Assembly (NCBI GenBank): GCA_907163345.1
Contig: CAJQUN010000132.1
Coordinates: 744,001-808,000, forward strand
Reading direction: 5' to 3'
DNA length: 64,000 nucleotides
From: Haberlea rhodopensis
Taxonomy: Eukaryota > Streptophyta > Magnoliopsida > Lamiales > Gesneriaceae
Under the pieces are notes generated by a model. The model made no database searches. It was given only the letters and a program-made list of their open reading frames with translations, and was not told the origin of the DNA. Of this stretch, positions 24,231-35,091 are shown piece after piece. Both the position numbers and the translations under genes were made by a program. Every line of letters begins with the position of its first letter. Within the stretch, counting starts at the first letter, position 1.

Positions 24231-25893
24231 TCGGTGGGAATCCGGGGATCTCCTCCGGAAAAACATCAGGGAACTCTGCCACTACTGGCACATCCTCGAC
24301 TTTCAAGTCTTCCTTCTTTCCAGTAACATCAACAGCATAGATCAGATATCCCATATGGCCTCGTTCCAATAAATGTGCCATCTTGACAGCAGATATCAAC
24401 GGAATCTTTGAACGGGAACCATCCCCATAGAATGTCCACTGGATTCCCAAATCAGATCTGAACCGGACAGTCCTCTGTCTGCAGTCCACCACTGCCTGGT
24501 ACTTGTTCAAAACATCAATGCCCATAATGCAATCGAAGTCCGACATTCCCAGAACAATGAAGTCTGACCTCAGCTCATTGCCCTCAAAATAAATGAGGCC
24601 TTCATAGACAATCTGATCAGCAATCAAACTTCTTCCAGCGGGTGTCGAGACCACAAGAGGCATGGGCGACGGAGAAGTGCATATATGGTGCATTTCCACA
24701 AAACTCGCCGACACAAAAGAGTGTGACGCACCTGTATCTATCAATATAAAAGCAGGGTGCGTAAATAAAAGGCATGTACCCGCTATAACCTCCTCTGGAG
24801 CCGCTGTAGCCTGCTCCATTGTCAAAGCATAAACCTGCCCCTGAGGTGGCCCCATAGGCTGACCTCCATACTGCCTCGATGCGAAAGGTGGTCTGTGCTG
24901 TGCTGTTCTGTCCGCAGGCCTCCCCGCAGAGTTCTGTTGTCTTCCCCTGTTGGGACACTACCGAGAAAAGTGGCCTTTGTCACCACAAACATAACATCCT
25001 ACATAGTCTTTCGCCAAATATGGTTGCCCACAATGAGTGCACTTGACCTTCCCGAATCTGTCTCCCTGAGACTGCCCTCTTCCAGGTGGGGCATCGTTCC
25101 TACGGTTTCCTTTCCAACGATTCTCAGACCTCTTACCACTGAATCTCGAAGCCGATGCGTTCCCTATTGGCTTGAACTGATCACCCTCGGCCTCAAATTG
25201 TCAGAAGTGGATTTCTGAGGGGGTGCTGGAGGTGGCACGGCATCAGGATATGCGCCAACTCCCAGTTCGGCTAGCTCGGCCCGTGACAGGGCGTCATCAA
25301 AACAGCAGGGCCATAAGTAACCACCCTGTCATACAGTTCAGGCCTCAAGCCTTTCATGAAGCTCCTCATCTTTGCCTGGGTATTCGCAGCAATATGGGGC
25401 ACATATCGGAGTAAGGAACGATAATGAAGAGCATAGTCCGATACTGGCATGGTACCTTGCTTTAAGTTGGTAAACTCATCCTCCTTAGCCTGTCGTGCAG
25501 CAGCTGAAAAATAGTGGGTCAGAAACCGAGTTCTGAACAGCTTCCAATTAATTTCATGTCCCTGAGCCTCTTGCTCTACTACCGTGGTCTTCCACAATAT
25601 CAATGCTTTCTTAGCCAGTTGGAACTCCGCTAATCTAATCGATGCTGACTTCGCACACGGAGCTGCCACAAAAATCTGTTCCATTCTCTCTAGCCACTCT
25701 TCAGCCAATTCCCCTGTTTCAGTTCCCTCGAACATCGGGGGTCGGTATGCCAAAAACTGAGCCAAGCTCAATTCCCCAGGTACTAACTGCTGCTTAGAGG
25801 GTTCCTCGCCTAAGGCTGGCGGTGGTAGGGGATTTGTATGCCCAGCACTTGCATTAACGCTAATAGCATCACCTACTTCCAATTTGCTGCCAT
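24231..25893 (-). pseudogene. Gypsy C gag and protease
   Basis: The ATG at 25893-25891 is followed within six codons by a one-base loss, so gag is shifted at once. The capsid-like part is readable from about 25870 to 25310 (EEWLERMEQIF, NWKLFRTRFLTHYF). Another one-base loss at about 25310 shifts the frame again. The first zinc knuckle has lost its histidine and last cysteine (CTHCGQPYLAKDY). The second ends at a TAG near 24960, where CAG is expected. Protease is clear: LIDTGASHSFVS near 24735 and VLGMSDFDCI. Confidence 0.85.
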
Positions 25894-26083
25894 ACTGCAA
25901 CACAAGGGTTAACAACGATACCCAAAAGTAGTTCATATAATACATCGTTAGAGAAACAAAACATGTTAGTATAACATCATATACTTCATATGCAACATAC
26001 ATATAAAACATGTTTAAAAGTAAGCACCTAGCTAACTTATTGCTAAGGCTACCCTTCACTCATTCCCGGGTTATCTAACCACT

Positions 26084-26095
26084 GCTCTGATACCA
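26084..26095 (-). other. Primer binding site of gypsy C
   Basis: TGGTATCAGAGC on the minus strand, four bases from the LTR. Confidence 0.92.
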
Positions 26096-26523
26096 CTAAT
26101 GTAGGGTCTTCCTACCTTAACAGTGATTTAATAACATAAAATGTACTAAACATGCATTAAGGGCATCTTAGAGTTCCGGTTGTTACGTGAGCTATTAGGA
26201 TTACAGGTCAAAAATAAAACTTCAAAAACTTATCAGTTACATTCCCTTAACTGAATGCTAATATTTAGATTTATACTACTCCTAGAGTAGATACTAATCG
26301 TAACATCCTTCCTATCCATCCTTGTGCTCCTTTAGCTCACTGTCTCAACCCGACCCATAGCCCTTCAGTCCAAAAGCGTACCTACAACGACAACACATCA
26401 TGAGCATATACATCCTTACTTAACATCATAAAAAAAAACATAACAGTAAATGCATGAAATCTTAGTTAAGTAAACTTGCTGGTTATTCATTAACTTCGTT
26501 TTTGTTGTCCCTGATTCACATTC

Positions 26524-26850
26524 ATGCATATGGGCATCATACCCTATCGTATGGCATCTTACCATATCATAAACATCGTATGACATCTTACCATATGGAC
26601 ATCTTACCCTATCGTATGGCATCTTACCATATGGGCATCTTACCCAATCATAAACATCGTATGGCATCTTACCATATGGGGATCTTACCCAATCATAACA
26701 TCGTATTGCATCTTACCATATGGGCATCTTACCCAATCATAACATCGTATGTCATCTTACCATATGGGCATCTTACCCAATCATAACATCGTATGGCATC
26801 TTACCATATGGGCATCTTACCCTATCGTATGGCATCTTACCATATCATAA
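26524..26850. repeat. 44-bp tandem repeat, gypsy C 5' LTR
   Basis: Seven to eight imperfect copies of the unit described for the 3' LTR, with some units shortened. Confidence 0.9.
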
Positions 26851-26958
26851 ACATCGTATCATTATATAACATCATATTAACATCATTATTTCATCGTAAA
26901 TACTCATGCGATAAATGCATAGTCATAGTATAGAGGTGTGTTTTACCGTCCGATGCCC

Positions 26959-26975
26959 GTACGTCTCTTACGTAC
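26959..26975. promoter_or_regulatory. GTACGT...ACGTAC inverted repeat, gypsy C 5' LTR
   Basis: Same as at 20356-20372. Confidence 0.6.
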
Positions 26976-27143
26976 CTTTTCAAAAGGAGGAAGAGTCAAC
27001 AGACTTTATCTCCTTGACTTGTGCTGGTACCTGAGATGGTTCTACACAACCACATAATACAATATTAGATACCATTTCATGAATCATTGTCAAAATTCTT
27101 CAAAATAATCAATTAAAAATTATTTGCCAAGATTCTGCCTCTC

Positions 27144-27321
27144 TCGATCGATCGGCACCAAAATCTCGATCGATCAAGAAAACATGCTAAAACAGTACCC
27201 AAGCACTCTGCCTCGATCGATCGGTCGGTAAATCCATCGATCGATCGGTCCCTGACTTTCAAAACTTAAACCCAACGTTCTGCCTCGCTCGATCGATCGG
27301 GACAAAGATCTCGATCGATCG
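27144..27321. repeat. Phased GATCGATC array, gypsy C 5' LTR (6 sites)
   Basis: Cores at 27146, 27168, 27215, 27239, 27291 and 27313 (steps 22, 47, 24, 52, 22). The 27215-27239 pair differs from the other LTR by local rearrangement. Confidence 0.92.
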
Positions 27322-27986
27322 AGCACTCTGAAAAAAATCGGGATTTCCCAGATTTTCGAGCACCTCATTTCATACCATTCAAACCACTTCATGACACATA
27401 TAAAATGCCTGAACAAACATGCTATGAACTTCATAATACTTATATGCAAGCATTCAAATCAAAGTTCTAAACAAATCAACATTAACATGCATACAAATCG
27501 CCCAACAAAACCCAAACTTAATCATAATCTCTGAAAACAGAGTACCAACTTACCCCTCTCTTTTTGCTCCTCTTTTTGCAAGGTTTTTCACCTAATAATT
27601 CCATCTTTTCCCTTTATTTTTACAGCTCTTCAGGGATGAAAAAGAGGGGAAAGGAAGAGGGAAAAGAGGAGAAGAGAAGGAGAAGTGATTGGGTATGGGT
27701 TGGAGATGGGGTAGGTGGCCGAGATTTTGAGGATATGGTGGTGTAGTTGGGGTGGTCATGTGGTGTTTAATTATGCCCCGGTATTTAGTACGATGTATTA
27801 AAATATCCTCACTCGATATTTTATAACTTCACTTAATTAATACATCCCTTAAAACACCCATCATGCCCCTAAATCACATCATCATAACATAATCATAACC
27901 CCCAATTTAAATGCACCATCACCCTTAACCATATCATAACCATTTATGTTAACACATAAACATATAAACATTTCGGGGGTATTACA

Positions 27987-28886
27987 AACCTCCAGTGTTC
28001 CAGTAGCACTCTCCTATATGACTTCGATTGCACTTTGGGCAGACATCATTCTTATTAGTCTCAATGGTCATCTGTTTACGAGGTGGCGGCCTTTGATCTC
28101 TGCTTCTGATTCAGGTTTCCGTTTTCGATTCTGAGGGATTTCTAGGTTCCTCAATTCATATTTTACGAACAACGCTCTTTTCATGAGTTCATCAAATTTA
28201 GTATCCAGGAGAGGTGCCACTTTAAGCCTGATGCCAGTGCGAAGACCATGTCTAAACCCTGTAATTTTTATTGTTCTCAGATTGTAAATATAAGGGACAT
28301 AATCTTCACAGCTCATGGAACTTCATAAGATATTCTAGCACAATCATATTATCGATTTGTCTCAGCCTCAAAAATTCATCTTCTTTAGCCATTTGGACCG
28401 CGTCAGGGAAATACTGATGCAAAAATTTCTCTCTAAAAATCATCCAGGTTCCCATGCTTGCTTCCACCGAGGTCCACCAGTGCTTTGCATTTCCTTCTAG
28501 GAATGGGTGTCACCACTGTAACTTTTTCTCCATCTGCAATGTTTATAGCTTTAAGTAATTCCTCCCTCTTAGTCAGCCATTCTTCAGCTTTCAAGGGATC
28601 AGTCTCATTTCCAAAAATATGGTGGTCGAAGTGCTCTAAATCTCTCAAATTCGGTCCTTCTTTGTTGTTCCGACTGAGGTGGTGCTGCAACGACATTTTG
28701 TTGCAAAACTCCAGCTATAATGCGGCATATGTTCGTGATGTCCACCTCATTCATTGTTCCCAAATTCATATTTGGGCTCCCACCTTGATTCTGGTTCAAA
28801 TTCTGATTGTGTGCTTCCTCTGAGTCATGATTTGAGTATTGTTCCTGATTATCACTCCGATTACTACTGGATCTTACTCTAACCAT
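27987..28886 (-). pseudogene. Gypsy A gag
   Basis: The start is near 28886 (MVRVRSSSNRSDNQ), followed by an acidic and asparagine-rich stretch. A run of T near 28612 causes a frameshift in the segment RPPYF-GNETDPLKAEEW. The capsid-like end is read near 28440-28330. The part 28316-28068 (FRHGLRTGIRLKVA) leads to a CCHC zinc knuckle CPKCNRSHIGEC at about 28040-27995. The gypsy C LTR starts right after it. Gag would coat the element RNA, but this copy is broken. Confidence 0.8.
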
Positions 28887-29006
28887 TTGGGGTCTTAAAA
28901 CAAGAGTGAAGTTTTATCCTATGATTCATAACCAAGAAGAATAAATAGTCAAATCATAAATAAACTATTCTTAAGACAAATGGCTAGACTTAACATATAA
29001 ACTACC

Positions 29007-29018
29007 GCTCTGATACCA
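29007..29018 (-). other. Primer binding site of gypsy A
   Basis: TGGTATCAGAGC on the minus strand, two bases from the LTR start at 29021. Confidence 0.9.
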
Positions 29019-31116
29019 ACTGTGACGGCCCGCCCTAACAGGTCGCCCGTCGTGTTCAATTGCTTGAACACAAGGCTTCACTCAATTCAAAGTTATCAAT
29101 TCGAATTTCTGTTTGGCGGAAAGGTTCCAATTTTATAACGAACTAACATCTGTTTACTTAATAAATTTTACTTTGACTTCTAAAAAAAACGGACAGAGTC
29201 TCCCCTTAATAATTGCACCCCGTGATCAAACTAAAACTGAAATTCAACCAACCATTAAAATCAACTTAAACTCAACCATTAAAATCATCTATAATAAGAA
29301 TAAAAACTAAAATCCTCAAACATCAGCTAAAACGGAATAATAAGGTATCAAAGTGCTCAAAACAATTAGAATTATATTCTCATTATAATTAAACTTCAAT
29401 ATCATTCTAGACATGCTCCCCGTCCATCTCATCTATGTCATCGACACTATCTGTAATATGTCACATTACAAGTAAATGCGAGTCGGTGCATTTTATAGTA
29501 AGCACAGTAAAATATTTGGCAAAAGCAGTAAAATCATTTTTCCATAATGTGACGAAAAAAATATATTTTCATATCAAAATAACTCTCAAACAGGTTATTC
29601 TCAACAGTTAACATGGCTAACTTTCACAAAACAGATTCATAACAGAAATAACTGCACAGTTAACAAACGAATAATGAACATATAATCATATGAAAGCCAC
29701 ATAATATACACACAATAGGCCATGCTGTAATCAAACAGATGCATACTCAACTAAGGAGGTGACACGATGATATCCAGACTCTACCCGCCGGAAGGATATC
29801 GATAGATATTATTCCCCTCCGCCTTCGGGCAAAAAAAATACGTTTATTTATTCTGGTCGCCAACGAGCTCAAAAGTGTTCATATTTTTACCCTCGTAGCA
29901 AGCAAGAGAAACGAAACAAAGAACATCCTCAGTTCACAACCTCAAAGCATATTCACTGAATTAAGGCAAGCATGGTATCTCAAAATAGTTTTTCACACAC
30001 AATAAAATGCTATTCAAAATTCCCCTTTTCAACAAAATCACATTTCTATCAAAAATAATTTTTTTAAAAAAATAATCTTGCATGCTTGCTATCCCAGCCA
30101 TTTCAAAAATAAATAACATAAAATACTTAAAATAATTTACGAAAAATGTAACTCTCTTTACGTACCTCGAAGCTTCCTAAGATTATTCAAGCTACAAACT
30201 ATCCCAAGAAGTCTTCAAATGTATCAAGGATTCCTACCACATCATTCAATATTATTAAACATACATTCTTAACAATATTTATTTTGACTTGATTAAGTGT
30301 TTAGTAAATTTTTAAAATACACACTGGAGAATAATTAACAATTATCTATGCATAACTCATACGTAGTTATTTTCAAAATAACAAAAGGCATGACATCAAT
30401 TCTTTTTCTTTCAAAAAGGAAAAGACTACTAGTATGTCACCCGACCTCCAAATGATCTTTGAAATTTTAAATCTAAACTCTTATTTATTTACCAAATTCC
30501 AAACCTAAATTCCCACAACCAAAATCTGAAAATTTTATAGATATATTTAGAGCAAAAACTAGAACCCTCTTTCTTTTTGTAGCAGATTGTCAATCCAAAA
30601 TTGTTTCCCAGCTTTCAGATGACTTATAAAATTCTACAATCCAAACGTAAATCCACAAGCCCAAAATCTTGAAAGGATTCTTTTTATTTCTTCTATTATT
30701 CAACAATCAACAATCTAGTAAAAATGGCTCTCTGTCATAATTTTCAAAACAACAATAGAAATGGTGTTTTCCCCAAAAATCAAGATAATATTTTCTAGGC
30801 ATGGTCTACTTCAATTAACACAAATCATCTCATAATTATAAACAGACACAGAAATATTTATACCAAACTTTCGAGATTTCTGTCGTAGCTTGTTCACTTT
30901 GGGTTTTCCTCTCGATCGATGTTCCTGTCCCGGTGCGCACGATATGTGGTGGTTGTTGGTGAGGTTTGGTTATGGTGTGAGTTTTCGATCCATTTTTTAG
31001 GGAAAATCGATGGTTTATCCTTAGTTTTGGACTGAAATGTGTCTAAATAAATGGTATGGCGAGATGGGCTTGTTTTCCGTTACGAATCTGAGGCGACAAA
31101 AATTTAAAGGGTTAGA

Positions 31117-31121
31117 AATTA
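31117..31121. repeat. Target site duplication of solo G LTR, left (AATTA)
   Basis: Matches 33350-33354 exactly. Confidence 0.9.
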
Positions 31122-31448
31122 TGTGATGCCGAAGAATTATTGATGTTAATCCAGGAGTGATAATGATCCTTTATGGATTTTCATTGTGGCAATTATGAAT
31201 TAATTGCGGTATTGGGACTCCCGGGGATTGTAAATCCGGTATTTGGAGTCGTTGGATCCAATGGAAGATTGTATTCTCATCGTGGTGAAAAACCTTGGAA
31301 TTTGGTTTTTGGTGGGATTTGGGGTCCGGAGTACTTTGTACTGGGGCTGGTAATGGAATTTGAGTTTGAGAGATAATTATAGAAAACAGATGATTTTTAA
31401 TGAATCATGGTGTATTTGTGGAGGTATTGGTATTTTGGAGTTTTGGTA

Positions 31449-31458
31449 CTATATATAC
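31449..31458 (+). promoter_or_regulatory. TATA box of solo G LTR
   Basis: CTATATATAC, followed by CAAGTGGACTCGGTGTTC. The block is kept in all three G LTRs. A start about 30 bp downstream would put the palindrome array in the transcript. Confidence 0.65.
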
Positions 31459-31839
31459 CAAGTGGACTCGGTGTTCGATCATTTTGGATCTCATTTCTCT
31501 CACTCTCACCAGTGCTCCACCTTCCCCAAACCCATTTCCCTTCCCTCTTTTCTTCCTTGATGAAAAGTCGATGGAGGCTCGACTTGGGAGCCGATTTTCT
31601 CAAAGATGATAAGGTATTATCCATCCCCTCGCATTTATCTTCGATTTGATAGTACTATTGTGGTGTTTGGGAAGGATTTGAGTTGGGTTTAAGAAATTGT
31701 TTTTTCAAAGATTTTGGTTATTATGTTTTGGGGTTGATTTATAGCCCTTTGTTAAGGATTTATGTTGTATGGGGTGTGAGCAATGTTGTTGGGGAAGATT
31801 TTGCAAGAAAAACGTCATTTTTGGCTGTTACAGGTCGAG

Positions 31840-32060
31840 GTGATCGATCCATAGGGCGGGGCGATCGATCGCCGCGACGTTGGTGAAATTTTAAGGAAGA
31901 TGAACAGTGAGGCGATCGACCGCCTCAAAGGAAGCGATCGATCTCCATGAGGCAGTGGTCAAAAACACTGAGAGGCGACCGATCGCCTGGAATGGAGCGA
32001 TCGATCGCCCGCGCCTATTTTTGAGAGGCGATCGATCGCCTGAGATGAAGCGATCGATCG
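31840..32060. repeat. Phased GATCGATC array, solo G LTR (8 sites)
   Basis: Cores or one-base variants at 31842, 31863, 31914, 31936, 31977, 31999, 32030 and 32052 (steps 21, 51, 22, 41, 22, 31, 22). GAGGCAGTGG follows the second pair at about 31949. Confidence 0.92.
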
Positions 32061-32292
32061 CCAATGCCTTTTTTGGGGAATTATTTCGTGTTGAGTTTTC
32101 GATGCATGCTTCACCCGGGGTTTTTTTTAAAAGGTTAATCGTCATGGATGACGATACAATTGGGGTTTGTGAACGTGCTTGGGTACATGGTTGCGTGCTT
32201 GATTTTAATTGTGGATTATTAATCGTGTTTAGCACATATTTCATCGGTCATGGGTCCAAGGCAAGATTGGATTCGAACTACGGGAATATAAG

Positions 32293-32307
32293 GTACGTAT
32301 GACGTAC
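32293..32307. promoter_or_regulatory. GTACGT...ACGTAC inverted repeat, solo G LTR
   Basis: Six-base arms, three-base loop; plus strand reads AAGGTACGTATG. Confidence 0.6.
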
Positions 32308-33349
32308 GAGCATAGCCCTTTATTATATTTGTAATTGTTGAGTGCATGATACACTGTATTGCAATAAATGTATATGGAAATGCATGGTATATGGTATTAG
32401 CAATAAACGGATATTGAAATACATGGTTTATGCATTGGGAATTATATGGTGCCGCTTTTGAGCGAGCAATGATTGGGATGTTGTCGCCTTTGAACGAATA
32501 TCGGTTATGACGCCACTGCTGTTGAGCATGCGTGAGAATGAAATGCCGCTATTGTAGAGCGAGCAATGAAATAGAACTATGGAACCATAAGTGAGATATA
32601 TGGAATATTTGTAATCATTGTTTAATGATTTGATATTATTGATTATGATATCGGTATGTGGCAAATGGATTTCATAATCAATAATATGATTAGCTGGCAT
32701 TTGTGAATTTGATGGTTTCAGTTATTTTGAGAACAGTGACAGTAAAGGGAACCCCGGATGAGAATGATACCATCCAGGGATCATCTTTTATATTTCATAG
32801 CATTTACATTTTTGTAAATTATGAATAATATTATTGTGATTGTCGGTTTGGTGGTATTGGTACGCTCACCCCGTGTGGGGGCAGTCTCTGTAGGGGCATG
32901 TGACTAGGTACGACGATGGCTTGGAATTGAGCTCGAGCTATGGATTTGAGGTGCTTCCAGGATCGAAGTACCAGTGACGGTATTGAGCATTATACTTTAT
33001 ACATTGGATACACGTATACTTATTCGATGCTCGCATGTGAGCACTATCATGTGTATATGTGGTGTATAAAGAAGGCAAGGACATTTCTCTTTTCATTTAT
33101 GTGTTGCATGCAATTATTTATTGAATTGCTAAATGAACTGAGAACATGTTAGTGTATTATAATGGTGCATGATATATATGTGGACTTGGTTGGGGAAAAT
33201 TAGACATTATATAGAATAATGTAAAAAAAATTTATTATTGGCATGGTTTGCTATGATGTCAAGTGAGTTTTCCCCTACATATTTAATTACATGCACTAAA
33301 TGCTTGGGTTAACACACTAAAAATGGAATAAGGGCATGAGGTCCTTACA

Positions 33350-33354
33350 AATTA
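33350..33354. repeat. Target site duplication of solo G LTR, right (AATTA)
   Basis: Matches 31117-31121. Confidence 0.9.
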
Positions 33355-34123
33355 AAAGTTGGGAAAGGGAAGAGAGGTGGATGTGCGCTGATGGAGGGAT
33401 TAGGATTTTTAATTTTTCTGAAAATTGAAATGGGAAAGAAAAGAGAGGGACTACTTTTGGGGGGGAATTGAGGTATTGATTTGGCCCTCTTAATTTATTA
33501 TATACATATGTATAAGTTTTTTTTTTTTTTTAAAAAGATATTACATTAACATTTCAACATGTCTTATTTGTTTATTATTATTTTTTAAACAAAAAATAAT
33601 AATCATTACAATTATTTATAGATTATTTAATATACCTTAAATTAATATGATTTTCCCAATCTAAAATCTATTGATTTATAGAAATTTAATTGTATTTTCT
33701 CATATTTTATGATCATTATAGAGAAAAAATATGTTCAAATTCTTTATATATATATATATATATATATATAAGTGTGTATATATATATATATGTTCATTTT
33801 TGAGTTTTTCTTTATTAAATAAATTTATAAATTAAATTAACTTTTAAAATGAAATGGTCAAACCGTAACCGAAGGTTAACCGTAACTGTAATCGTAATTA
33901 TGAATTAAAGACTCTAAATTTTGTTTAATTATGATTCCGTTATTTATTTCGTTTTTAAGACTTTTAGGAATTGGTTATGCAATTTATATTTCAGTTGTAA
34001 AGACATATTTTATTTTTATGGATTAATAGATATTGTTGAATATGGTATTACGAGTCTTATTGATTTCAAGTTGTTATTGGGAATCAATGTCATTGTTATA
34101 TACCCCTGTCTCGGGGCGTGACA

Positions 34124-34652
34124 CCGACCGTCGTTCGTCTTCCGCTCTTGGTTGCTCTTTGCTTGGCGGCTTGAAAGATGAGAGGAGGTTGATATCTAGG
34201 TTAGAATTATGGTCTAAGTCTTATTTAGGTCGTGCATGATGTGGTATTTATAAATGATGAATGAGGTAGTTTCCTCGCGGACTCAAACTCTTCAAAATGT
34301 ATTTTTTCCAGATTTTCTCGTCTACCAATCGATCGGTAAGAAGATACCGATCGATCGGTAAATCCTCGAATTTTCTACCTTCAACAACGTCATTTACCGA
34401 TCGATCGTTTTGAAGCTTCCGACCGATCGATTGATAATCACATTTTCTTGCAAACACGAACTTTCGTCGTTTCTTCGATCAGTTTGCTTGTTGGAGTCCT
34501 TCTCATCATTTTTAGCTCATTTTTCACTTCCATGCACTTCGACCTTGATTCCTGAAACATACGAAATCACATAAAGCGCATAATATCATGCATGTATCAG
34601 CATAAAAAAATATCTAAAATCCTAAAAATGTAAGTGTAAATTTCACACTTAT
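34124..34652 (-). repeat. Athila-type LTR fragment upstream of the cyclin gene
   Basis: On the minus strand it begins TGATAAGTGTGAAATT at 34652. It shares with the element K LTR a TTTCAGGAA then ATGAGCTAAA order before the palindromes. It breaks at gypsy A's end, so A probably inserted in it and the rest lies left of the window. Four palindromes: 34327, 34349, 34399 and 34421 (steps 22, 50, 22). Its left limit depends on where A ends. Confidence 0.65.
34325..34429. repeat. Phased GATCGATC array, Athila-type fragment (4 sites)
   Basis: Two pairs, each 22 bp apart, 50 bp between pairs, with one-base variants AATCGATC and GACCGATC at the outer sites. No GGCAGTG tag seen. Confidence 0.88.
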
Positions 34653-34770
34653 CAGTCTTAACTAGGTCTAGTTGTTGATCTTAATATTGCTCCGACAAAA
34701 TGTTGTTTATATAAAAAATGTAGTTTGAGACGTCTCGGTGAGTAAAATCTTTGTCCTCAAATATTTAAAA

Positions 34771-34781
34771 AACTATAAATA
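34771..34781 (+). promoter_or_regulatory. Possible TATA box of the cyclin gene
   Basis: CTATAAATATC is the best TATA-like match upstream, about 310 bp before the start codon. The region is AT-rich, so chance matches are likely. Confidence 0.25.
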
Positions 34782-34974
34782 TCATAAATATTGCTGTTGT
34801 CTATGATGAAAAAATATTGCAATTCACCAATATAAAAAAACAAATATTTCTATTACCATCTATCCATATTCCATTTGCATAAAGAAAAGACAAGCGTGAC
34901 ACCCATCCTGATAAAATCTCACACCCTTTTTATCTCTCTGTTTTTGAGAATCGAGTCCTTCGGTCACCACTCAG

Positions 34975-35010
<36 letters not shown>
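34975..35010 (+). repeat. GA microsatellite in the cyclin 5' leader
   Basis: About 16 uninterrupted GA units, 80 bp before the start codon. GA/CT repeats are common in plant 5' leaders and can bind GAGA-type (BBR/BPC) factors. Confidence 0.85.
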
Positions 35011-35011
<1 letters not shown>

Positions 35012-35049
35012 GTGGTTTTAGCTTTAATTTTCTCCAGTTTTCGAGTATA

Positions 35050-35091
35050 ATGAACGCAGGAGAAAGTGCCCTTCTTCTCAGAAGAAGATGA
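35050..35091 (+). CDS. Upstream ORF of the cyclin gene (13 codons)
   Basis: ATG at 35050, codons MNAGESALLLRRR, stop TGA at 35089-35091. Its stop overlaps the main ATG (35088-35090) as ATGA. It lies in the likely 5' leader, after the GA repeat. If translated, it would govern access to the cyclin start by termination and reinitiation. The Kozak context (ATAATGA) is weak. No product function is claimed. Confidence 0.5.
   Translation: MNAGESALLLRRR

Larger units (their letters stand above)
20014..27986 (-). mobile_element. Gypsy C: chromovirus with truncated 3' LTR
   Basis: Minus-strand relative of gypsy B, H and I. The 5' LTR is complete (26100-27986). The 3' LTR lacks about its first 550 bp and joins gypsy A near 20014, so no target duplication can be tested. 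The flank at 27987 resumes A's gag, showing C entered A's gag/protease region. The frame carries several frameshifts, a deletion at the start of RT and three or more stops. It is more decayed than H. Confidence 0.9.
26100..27986 (-). repeat. Gypsy C 5' LTR (1887 bp)
   Basis: Begins TGTAGGGTCTTCC and ends GGGTATTACA. Holds the full 44-bp tandem repeat, the GTACGT inverted repeat and six GATCGATC sites. Closest to the LTR of H at its first bases. Confidence 0.94.
31122..33349 (+). repeat. Solo LTR of family G (2228 bp)
   Basis: TGTGATGCC...CCTTACA, aligned end to end with the 2230-bp LTR at 56468-58697. It is flanked by perfect AATTA duplications with no internal region, so LTR-LTR recombination removed the rest. 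Holds a TATA box, GATCGATC array, GTACGT inverted repeat and GCCGC block (about 32450-32570). Confidence 0.93.
1..34123 (-). mobile_element. Gypsy A: old Ty3/gypsy element, outermost host of the left nest (partial)
   Basis: One Ty3/gypsy element read on the minus strand, recovered in four pieces: integrase to RT (1-1613), RT to protease (19092-20013), gag (27987-28886) and a 5' LTR (29021-34123). The pieces are in the order expected of a single element and are separated by the copia element and gypsy C. Its proteins are clearly diverged from gypsy B, C, H and I, and its frames are broken many times, so it is the oldest element here. Its 3' LTR lies left of the window. The right limit at 34123 is inferred from a CGTGACA end matching the TGTGACG start. 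That gives an LTR of about 2.9 kb without the solo G insertion. Confidence 0.75.
29021..34123 (-). repeat. Gypsy A 5' LTR, interrupted by a solo G LTR
   Basis: Starts TGTGACGGCCCGCC next to the primer site. The right end is inferred at CGGGGCGTGACA (34123), which mirrors the start. Without the insertion and one AATTA it would be about 2870 bp. AT-rich, with a TA microsatellite at about 33744-33791 and one lone TCGATCGAT near 30912, but no phased array. It contains no gene. Confidence 0.65.

Noticed and set aside
29113..29310. Small gene in gypsy A LTR
   Set aside because: AT-rich frame within the LTR, low-complexity lysine/asparagine protein, no homology.
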